A stretch of DNA of 64,000 nt from CAWBUW01 sp963792075 (lineage in GTDB: Bacteria; Chloroflexota; Anaerolineae; Anaerolineales; UBA4823). Under the pieces are notes generated by a model. That model searched no databases, was not told the origin of the DNA, and worked only from the letters and a program-made list of their open reading frames with translations. Location of the stretch: NCBI GenBank assembly GCA_963792075.1, contig CAWBUW010000002.1, positions 124,001-188,000 of the forward strand, in the 5' to 3' direction. Of the stretch, positions 58,678-64,000 are shown one piece after another (position 1 is the stretch's first letter; each line of letters begins with the position of its first letter). A program made the translations under genes and the position numbers.

Positions 58678-59331
58678 TTACTCATCCACTTCGGTACTGG
58701 AGGGGCCCAGACGGTCTTCCAGCAGACGCATCGCCTTTTCGAGCGAATTCTGACGCAGGCTGAGGGTCAGGTCGCCGCGTGTGCGTTCGATGATGGCACG
58801 AGCGATATCGGTGAGCCGGCGCAAACCGCCGGTGATAGCATCCGGGTAATCCATGGTCACCAGTACATCGTAAATGTTATCCATGTAACCCAACAGGCGC
58901 TGTGCCTCTGTGAAATCGCCTTTCAAAAGCACGTCCAGGCAGCGTCGGCGCAGCTCCCCGACTGCTTCTGCCAGGCCCTGCAAGTAGGTGGCGGCTTCCA
59001 GTCCCAGATCTTCAGGGGATGGCAGATGAGGGCCATCGAGTAGTGCATAGACAATGCTGGCCTCGGCAAATTCTTTCAACGCGTCCTGAGTGTAGCCGGC
59101 ATAATACAGGTCGGAATAATCATCTACGAGGGTGCGGAAGCCAGCCGCCAACTGGCGCGCTTCTGACAGTTGGGCCGCGGCTTCCACGCGTTCCTCGCGG
59201 TGGGCAGCGCGGATGGCGTTGGCGCAGTGACGCGTCAGTGTGCGCGCCTGTGCGAGCAAACGGTCGCGCACCGCGGTGCGCGTTTCAAACGATGTATGGA
59301 TTCGTTCAGCAACTTCTTCAAGGTGTTGCAT
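58678..59331 (-). CDS. Translin-family protein
   Basis: 217 all-helical residues that match translin in the C-terminal signature (LLGYMDNIYDVLVTMDYPDA, ITGGLRRLTDIARAIIERTR). Eukaryotic translin forms octameric rings that bind single-stranded nucleic acids and, with TRAX, cut RNA. Archaeal and some bacterial relatives exist; their role is unclear. ATG 59331 is preferred over the TTG four codons upstream. It is 12 bases from DUF3467 and 18 from nadK, within a group of DNA-related genes. Confidence 0.82.
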   Translation of the reverse strand: MQHLEEVAERIHTSFETRTAVRDRLLAQARTLTRHCANAIRAAHREERVEAAAQLSEARQLAAGFRTLVDDYSDLYYAGYTQDALKEFAEASIVYALLDGPHLPSPEDLGLEAATYLQGLAEAVGELRRRCLDVLLKGDFTEAQRLLGYMDNIYDVLVTMDYPDAITGGLRRLTDIARAIIERTRGDLTLSLRQNSLEKAMRLLEDRLGPSSTEVDE

Positions 59332-59343
59332 AGCGATACTCAA

Positions 59344-59703
59344 TCACTCCTTGGGGTTTTGTGGAGGATGGGGCGGGCGAAAAAGGGACTCGACTAAAGA
59401 ATTGTCACCGGGGATTTTTATCTCGCCGAAGGCAGCCTCGTATCGTGCCAGGTTTTCGGTCAGGGCACGCTGGAACAGCTTGGCACCAAGGGGTGACATG
59501 ACCACGCGCGCCTGGACGCGCGCCGGAGATGCTCCGGGCATCAGGTGGGCAAAGTCGAAAACTAGATCAGAAGGGGAGTGCGCAATACGCACCAGGTTGG
59601 CATACACTGCGCTGATCTCCTCGGGGACTTCGATCACCGGAGTAGAGGGGCCAGGCCGGTTGGGTAGACCGGGTTGATTGGGTTGGCTGGGCTGATCGGT
59701 CAT
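59344..59703 (-). CDS. DUF3467-family protein
   Basis: 119 residues. After a Pro-rich N-terminus comes IEVPEEISAVYANLVRIAHS, DLVFDFAHLMPGASPARVQA and RVVMSPLGAKLFQRALTENL, the conserved body of DUF3467 (function unknown). GGAGG is placed well before the ATG. It lies between ssb and translin. Confidence 0.85.
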   Translation of the reverse strand: MTDQPSQPNQPGLPNRPGPSTPVIEVPEEISAVYANLVRIAHSPSDLVFDFAHLMPGASPARVQARVVMSPLGAKLFQRALTENLARYEAAFGEIKIPGDNSLVESLFRPPHPPQNPKE

Positions 59704-59784
59704 CAGGACCTCCTACCAAAGCCAGGAGCCTGGCCAGATTGCCCGCAACGGGCAGACGCCGGCCAGGCCCCGGGAATTGTTCTT

Positions 59785-60204
59785 TTAGAATGGGATATTT
59801 TCCTCGTCGACCACGCCGCCCGGTTCGCCGCCGTGGAAGCCGCCTTCTTCAGCAACTTCTCCGCGGCTGGACAGGAAACGAACCGTCGAGGCGGTTACCT
59901 CAAAGGAGGCGCCAGGGCCTTTTTGCCCTGTCCAGATGCGCGGGCCGCCAGTCGCAGGATCGGGGTTGAGCCGGCCTTCGACCAGAACCTTGCTACCTTT
60001 TTTCAGGTATTGGGCGCAGGTCTCGGCCTGCTTGCCCCAGGTGGAGATGCGGAACCAGATCGTCTCTTTGACAGTCTGGCCATCGCTGCCTGTGTATTGG
60101 CGGTTGGTGGCAACGGGGAAATTGGTTACAGCCTGGCCGCTGGGTGTGTAGCGCATTTCGGGATCGCGGCCCAGATTCCCGACGATGATGATTGTATGGT
60201 ACAT
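59785..60204 (-). CDS. ssb: Single-stranded DNA-binding protein
   Basis: 139 residues: OB fold (MYHTIIIVGNLGRDPEMRYT, FRISTWGKQAETCAQYLKKG, VLVEGRLNPD) and a Gly/Glu-rich tail ending DEENIPF, close to the DDDIPF tip that recruits repair partners. AGGAGG precedes the ATG. First gene of the ssb-recN operon; not beside rpsF/rpsR as in many bacteria. Confidence 0.95.
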   Translation of the reverse strand: MYHTIIIVGNLGRDPEMRYTPSGQAVTNFPVATNRQYTGSDGQTVKETIWFRISTWGKQAETCAQYLKKGSKVLVEGRLNPDPATGGPRIWTGQKGPGASFEVTASTVRFLSSRGEVAEEGGFHGGEPGGVVDEENIPF

Positions 60205-60372
60205 AACAGTCCTCCTGAAGCAGTGAGCGGTCTGTCATCAGTTCCGAACGAACACCGTTCGGGGCAGATCCTGAAGCACTCACCGTATAGTCAGAACAAT
60301 TGTACACTTAATTTGAAGCAGAGTCCAGAACCAGCACTTATTTGGGTGTATGTCAGTTCTGGGGCAGGGGGT

Positions 60373-60419
60373 TTGGGGGTTCAGCACGCTGCGCAAAGCG
60401 CAGCGTGCTGAACCCCCAA
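60373..60419. repeat. 22-bp palindrome with AAA loop
   Basis: Arms 60373-60394 and 60398-60419 exact, centre GCTGCGC-AAA-GCGCAGC. Left flank GGGGG-TTTGGGGG and right flank CCCCCAACTTCCTCC match the 6428 element flanks. The 271-base space before ssb holds this and the next palindrome and no gene. Confidence 0.9.
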
Positions 60420-60435
60420 CTTCCTCCTCAGACCT

Positions 60436-60470
60436 TTGCATGTCAGTTTGGCCCCCAAACTGACATGCAA
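60436..60470. repeat. 16-bp palindrome, TGTCAGTTTGG type
   Basis: TTGCATGTCAGTTTGG (60436-60451), CCC, CCAAACTGACATGCAA (60455-60470). Similar core to the palindrome at 20056-20094. It lies five bases from the end of the minus-strand gene at 60476 and could end its transcript. Confidence 0.85.
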
Positions 60471-60475
60471 CCCAC

Positions 60476-61495
60476 TTATTTTGCATGGCTTTTTCGTAGT
60501 CGCCACGGCTGTTCCGCTGCCCAGGCACGTGTGCTCTCGAACAGAGTTTGTAGCGGGTGTAACTGAGCTACGGGCAAAAAGCGGTTAGGGGCATGCTGGT
60601 GCGGGGAAAAGGATGTGCGGCTGCCGCCCCGCGGACGGGCTGCCTGTTGGCGAAATTCACCGCGGCTCATCCAGCCCACGAGGATGATTTCCAATCCGTA
60701 GACCCATATATTCCCCCATTCTAATGGCTGGATCACTTGCGTTTTGCTCGGCCGCGGACTGTGCAGGCTTACTCGCCCCGTGGGTATCTCTCCGGTGTGC
60801 AGGTATGCCAGGGTATGGAACCCAAGACTTGCCCGGCAGCTCTCTCCAGCGGGGAGCTGCATTTGCTCCGTGATCCAATGGTGTTGGCTGTCCTGCCCTC
60901 CTAACTCAATATTCAGCTCAGGTGGCAGCTCATTTTTCAGCAAAAGCTCCCCAAACGGCGCCCAGGCAGCAGGCTGGCTCCAGCGCTCAGGCAGCGGGTG
61001 AACCAGGTAGAGCGGCAGCCCGAGCTGGTTCGCCTGGCGCTGGTCTGCAAGGCGCGGCTTGATCTGCGCCAGGACAAAGGCAAAAATAAACAGATCCAAA
61101 TCGCTGAAATGAGAGGCGAAGAGCTCCTTCTCGGGGATCAGGGCTGCTGTGGTGAGCAGTTGCTCCGGATGTTGGCTAAAGCTCTGGAACTTGGATTTCT
61201 GAAAAACAGGAATGCTGATGAGATCGCAGCGTCGCTCACCCAGCGCGACCCTGTATTCCTCTGGGGCTGTGAATGGCGTTTCGCTCAGGTTATCGAAGGG
61301 TACTTCCAGGGCGGTCAGCTTGCGGCGGAAGGCCAATTCAGTCGCCTTTCCGGCGATGATGCCTCGCAAATGGTCAAAGCCCACGTCAGGCACCGGATCC
61401 CTGGAAGAGGCAAGCGAGAGACAGGCGTAATGGATTCCGGCCTGGGTCAGGTCAGGCGTGTAAGGCAAGTGGACGAAATCGCCAGCGGTCAGCAC
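60476..61495 (-). CDS. Unknown protein abutting a DNA methyltransferase; candidate restriction nuclease
   Basis: 339 residues, start GTG directly after the methyltransferase stop. No signal peptide. The N-terminal half contains RGIIAGKATELAFRRKLTAL, then FTAPEEYRVALGERRCDLIS and PVFQKSKF. This spacing of Glu, Asp and a QK/K group resembles the core of PD-(D/E)xK-type nucleases (Glu in the helix, RRCD then Q-x-x-K), though no exact match is recognised. The C-terminal half is Pro/Trp-rich. Gene order suggests the partner of a modification enzyme. Alternatives are a specificity or an unrelated protein. Confidence 0.5.
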   Translation of the reverse strand: MLTAGDFVHLPYTPDLTQAGIHYACLSLASSRDPVPDVGFDHLRGIIAGKATELAFRRKLTALEVPFDNLSETPFTAPEEYRVALGERRCDLISIPVFQKSKFQSFSQHPEQLLTTAALIPEKELFASHFSDLDLFIFAFVLAQIKPRLADQRQANQLGLPLYLVHPLPERWSQPAAWAPFGELLLKNELPPELNIELGGQDSQHHWITEQMQLPAGESCRASLGFHTLAYLHTGEIPTGRVSLHSPRPSKTQVIQPLEWGNIWVYGLEIILVGWMSRGEFRQQAARPRGGSRTSFSPHQHAPNRFLPVAQLHPLQTLFESTRAWAAEQPWRLRKSHAK

Positions 61496-62329
61496 CTAGT
61501 CGTTCCTGAACTGCAAGCAATAATGGTGGAAAGTATTGCTGACCCAGGCGTTGCCCAGTCCGTAGGGCGCCAGGCGCTGGTTATCCTGGCACCAGATTTT
61601 TTCGTCTTTCAGTGTGTAGGTCTTTCCCAGCAGGCGGGCCAAATCCCAGGCCAGGGGATAAATCCTCCCGCCTTTCTTGATGTTTTTGACGATGATCGTC
61701 AGGTAAGCGCCTGGACGCAGCAGCGGCTGCAGGGCGGCATAAATCAGCGTCAGCCTTTCGACGAATTCATCATAATCTTGGATGTTGCCCAGGTCTTGCG
61801 GGTCATCCGAATAAAAAACATCCAGGCCAGGCGCATCGCGACGGGTGCGTTGCGTTTCGGCGCCGCGCACCCGCAGCATATCCCAATAAGGTGGGGAGGT
61901 AAGAATATAGTCGATGCGCGGCAGGTCATGCGCCGCGGCCAGGGCCGAGGCCTGGGCTGCATCGCCTTGCAAGATTTCAGCAGTCAGGCCAGCAGCTCGA
62001 TCGCCTAAAGCCAGGCGTGTTTCTGCCACAACTTGCCCGGCGAGGCTGGCGTAAGCCGGGTTCAGTTCGATCCCGTATGAATGACGCCCGGCCTGGAGCG
62101 CCGCGATCAGAGTGCTGCCGGTGCCGGCCATTGGGTCGAGAACAACCTCGCCCGCGCGGGTGAAAAATTCGATGAATTCCTGGGCCAAAGTCTCAGGGAA
62201 TTTGGCCGGGTGACGCAACACATGCCTGGCGCGTGGTGGCGGATTGTGGATGAACCAGGATTTCTGGAACTTGAGCCACTCTTTCGGGGATAGATCATTC
62301 AAGCGGTTGCGGAAGATTCGGGGGGGCAT
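61496..62329 (-). CDS. DNA amino-methyltransferase (N4-cytosine/N6-adenine type)
   Basis: 277 residues with AdoMet motif I (VVLDPMAGTGSTLIAAL) ahead of the catalytic motif IV (YILTSPPYWDML), and IELNPAY in motif II. No large target-recognition insert is evident except residues about 150-200. TSPPY with Ser suggests N4-cytosine methylation more than N6-adenine, but this is not decisive. The next gene follows without a gap. Ten bases separate it from the upstream lipoprotein gene. Confidence 0.85.
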   Translation of the reverse strand: MPPRIFRNRLNDLSPKEWLKFQKSWFIHNPPPRARHVLRHPAKFPETLAQEFIEFFTRAGEVVLDPMAGTGSTLIAALQAGRHSYGIELNPAYASLAGQVVAETRLALGDRAAGLTAEILQGDAAQASALAAAHDLPRIDYILTSPPYWDMLRVRGAETQRTRRDAPGLDVFYSDDPQDLGNIQDYDEFVERLTLIYAALQPLLRPGAYLTIIVKNIKKGGRIYPLAWDLARLLGKTYTLKDEKIWCQDNQRLAPYGLGNAWVSNTFHHYCLQFRND

Positions 62330-62339
62330 AGTTTCTCGA

Positions 62340-63161
62340 TTATGGGTTGAGCTGGCGGACGAGAAGGTCGGAAAAACTGACCGTCAGCAGGTGGTCACCG
62401 GTGGCGCGTGCGAAAATCCCTAGCTGGCCCTGGGAAAGCAGGGGATCGTTGATGCTGAATTGGAATTCGTCATTCACGAAGAAGCGCAGTTCACGACCAC
62501 TCGCCCACACAGCCAGGCGTGATTTGCTGGGCGCCCCGATAGGCAGCGCTCCGCTGAGCAGCCAGGGTTGGGGAGAAGAAGCCTGGCTGCGAGACACCCG
62601 GTCTAAACGCACCTGGCCATCGCACGAAGCGGAGAAGCGATAATAATCACCGGGCGATGAATAGCGCAGCAGCAGCCCATACTCATCTAATCCCTGGCAA
62701 AAAGTGGGGTTAGCGGTGATTTCCACGTAAAAGTCGCTCAATATGGGTTCCTGGCGGACACTATAAAGGTAGACTTTTTCCTTCGCCACCGCAATTGTCA
62801 GCTCGTTGTCACCCAGCAATACGCTGCTGCCGGCAGTCTGGCTGGTGCTCCAGGGCGCGTCTAAGCCAAAATCATCCTTGAGCAAGATTTCGCCTAATCC
62901 GGGGCGCATTTCCTCAGTAGGCGCAGCGGGGGGGCTGGTGGGGAAAGGAGTAAAGGTGGCGGTGGCTGGAAACCAGATCACGGTGGGAGTGGAGGTGAAT
63001 GTCGCGGTGGGCGGCAGGGGGGTCTGGCTGGGGACGAGCGCAGGCGCAGTCAGCGCAGCGCAGCCGAATAGTATACCGGCTCCTGCGATCAAAAGGACCA
63101 GCAGCAGGGTAAAGGCCGGGTTTGAAATCCAGCGCGGGCGTACACTCATAATTCGTGACAT
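62340..63161 (-). CDS. Lipoprotein with concanavalin-like (DUF1080/LamG-type) domain
   Basis: 273 residues. Membrane/lipo signal (PAFTLLLVLLIAGAGILFGC), a Thr/Pro linker and a beta-sandwich with DDFGLDAPWSTSQTAGSSVL, YGLLLRYSSPGDYYRFSASC and LRFFVNDEFQFSINDPLLSQ. This recalls 3-keto-disaccharide hydrolase/LamG-like carbohydrate-binding folds. Catalytic residues cannot be assigned. ATG 63161 or ATG 63149 are both possible. Confidence 0.72.
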   Translation of the reverse strand: MSRIMSVRPRWISNPAFTLLLVLLIAGAGILFGCAALTAPALVPSQTPLPPTATFTSTPTVIWFPATATFTPFPTSPPAAPTEEMRPGLGEILLKDDFGLDAPWSTSQTAGSSVLLGDNELTIAVAKEKVYLYSVRQEPILSDFYVEITANPTFCQGLDEYGLLLRYSSPGDYYRFSASCDGQVRLDRVSRSQASSPQPWLLSGALPIGAPSKSRLAVWASGRELRFFVNDEFQFSINDPLLSQGQLGIFARATGDHLLTVSFSDLLVRQLNP

Positions 63162-63313
63162 TTGACAGATAACGATTAGAATAACCTGTTGTAAAATGAA
63201 TTTACCATCAGGTCATTCTAGCATAATTTGGTTCATTGGGAGTGGCCGTTGAAGAGGGCACACAAAATCGCCCCCTAAACTAAACGAAGCGTTTCATATC
63301 CAGAGGAGAAAAA

Positions 63314-64000
63314 ATGCGTAAAAAAGCCATTTTGATTACCGGGGCATCTGGCGAGATTGGACAAGCCTTGGTGAACAGCCTGGTTGCAGCCGGGTCAACC
63401 CCAGTAGTCACGCTCGACTTACAGCCGTTGCCAGAGGAAGTCCGCCACAAGGTGACCATGTTGACTGGCGACATCCTTGACAAGGCCATGCTGGCGCGCA
63501 TGGTGAGCGAGTATGAATTCGAAGCAGTTTTTCACCTGGCTGCGCTGCTTTCTACTCGCAGCGAGTTTACCCCAGAAGCAGCCCACCGTGTTAACGTAGA
63601 AGGTACATTATCGCTGCTCCAGATGGCTGCCGAACAGTCGGAATGGCGCGGCGAAGCGGTCAAGTTTATCTTCCCTTCCTCGATTGCGGCGTATGGCCTA
63701 CCAGACCTGGAGACGAAAGCGGCTTATACGCGTGTGCGTGAGTTCGAGTGGAATGTCCCACGTACCATGTATGGCTGCAACAAATTGTACTGTGAGCAAT
63801 TGGGCACTTACTATTCGCTTTATTATCGCCAGCTTGCGGTTGACCGCCCGGTCATGCTTGATTTCCGCTGCCTGCGCTTCCCCGGCCTGATCAGCGCCTT
63901 CACCGTGCCCAGCGGAGGTACAAGCGATTATGGTCCGGAGATGCTGCACTACGCTGCTAAGGGCGAGCCTTATGCCTGCTTTGTACGCGAAGATGTAGCC
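63314..64000 (+). CDS. NAD-dependent epimerase/dehydratase (SDR), 3' partial
   Basis: Runs off the window; 229 residues are visible. Rossmann motif GASGEIGQAL (GxxGxxG), NAD-binding Asp in TLDLQP, FHLAALLS, Ser-Ser in FPSSIAAYG and Tyr-x3-Lys in MYGCNKLYCEQLG. The pattern is close to short L-threonine 3-dehydrogenase-like and UDP-sugar epimerase enzymes; SxxYGxxK with RFPGLIS favours the threonine dehydrogenase-like group. AGAGGAG precedes the ATG by seven bases. Confidence 0.88.
   Translation, partial: MRKKAILITGASGEIGQALVNSLVAAGSTPVVTLDLQPLPEEVRHKVTMLTGDILDKAMLARMVSEYEFEAVFHLAALLSTRSEFTPEAAHRVNVEGTLSLLQMAAEQSEWRGEAVKFIFPSSIAAYGLPDLETKAAYTRVREFEWNVPRTMYGCNKLYCEQLGTYYSLYYRQLAVDRPVMLDFRCLRFPGLISAFTVPSGGTSDYGPEMLHYAAKGEPYACFVREDVA

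Noticed and set aside
60998..62008. 336-residue open frame on the + strand
   Set aside because: It lies antisense to the methyltransferase and its partner gene, which carry clear motifs; composition is that of a shadow frame and no ribosome binding site is present.
63162..63200. TTGACA with TAAAAT ahead of the SDR gene
   Set aside because: The spacer is 24 bases, too long for a sigma-70 promoter.
1..64000. CRISPR arrays
   Set aside because: No set of regularly spaced direct repeats was seen; the repeats present are single palindromes in separate intergenic regions.

Overview
The window looks like chromosomal DNA of a Chloroflexota bacterium, most likely class Anaerolineae. This is inferred from gene content, not from a marker gene. 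Pointers are the many lipoproteins with Pro/Thr-rich linkers (PTPTPT-type), LysM-M23 envelope proteins, a BTAD-AAA-TPR giant regulator, a fused ADP-forming acyl-CoA synthetase, a fused formiminotransferase-cyclodeaminase, a bacterial translin and Rhs relics. No rRNA, tRNA or CRISPR array is visible.

Layout. 1-6358: a membrane GAF-like sensor cut by the window edge, an S1-repeat RNA-binding protein abutting comEA, then (minus strand) a frameshifted CapA-family lipoprotein and a bifunctional folate enzyme. 6614-15066: an envelope operon with three paralogous LysM/M23 lipoproteins and a Tat-exported two-domain lipoprotein, followed by a PfkB kinase and an M20 peptidase. 15061-17184 (minus): ADP-forming acyl-CoA synthetase. 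17273-22806: an ECF sigma/anti-sigma pair, a redox group (a candidate selenocysteine protein disulfide oxidoreductase, a TlpA-like thioredoxin, a frameshifted OsmC), then rho and a LysM/M23 membrane protein. 24713-34670: an accessory stretch of unknown lipoproteins, an Rhs relic, orphan small proteins, one insertion sequence with TTAA duplications and a small MITE. 34671-41482: a receiver-Roadblock-HUH fusion, polA and a TPR protein. 41583-48782: envelope proteins, a HAD phosphatase, a second ECF sigma/anti-sigma pair, a Nudix hydrolase and an HtrA-type lipoprotein protease. 48826-60204 (minus): a degenerate class A PBP, then an operon read from ssb through DUF3467, translin, nadK, a zinc-finger membrane protein and recN to the BTAD regulator. 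60476-63161 (minus): a DNA methyltransferase with an abutting candidate nuclease, and a lipoprotein. 63314-end: an SDR epimerase cut by the window.

Three observations stand out. (1) An in-frame TGA replaces the first Cys of the second CxxC in a PDO-type thioredoxin, followed by a hairpin placed like a bacterial SECIS. (2) The 34671 gene fuses a receiver domain and a Roadblock-like domain to an IS200-type (Y1) HUH domain that has lost both the histidine pair and the catalytic tyrosine. (3) More than a dozen long, near-perfect, tight-loop palindromes lie in the intergenic spaces, each with a different stem but a common architecture. Some are paired with four-tract G-quadruplex motifs and some lie in divergent promoter regions, so they cannot all be terminators.

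Two genes (CapA, OsmC) carry single-base frameshifts that could be real decay or assembly errors.
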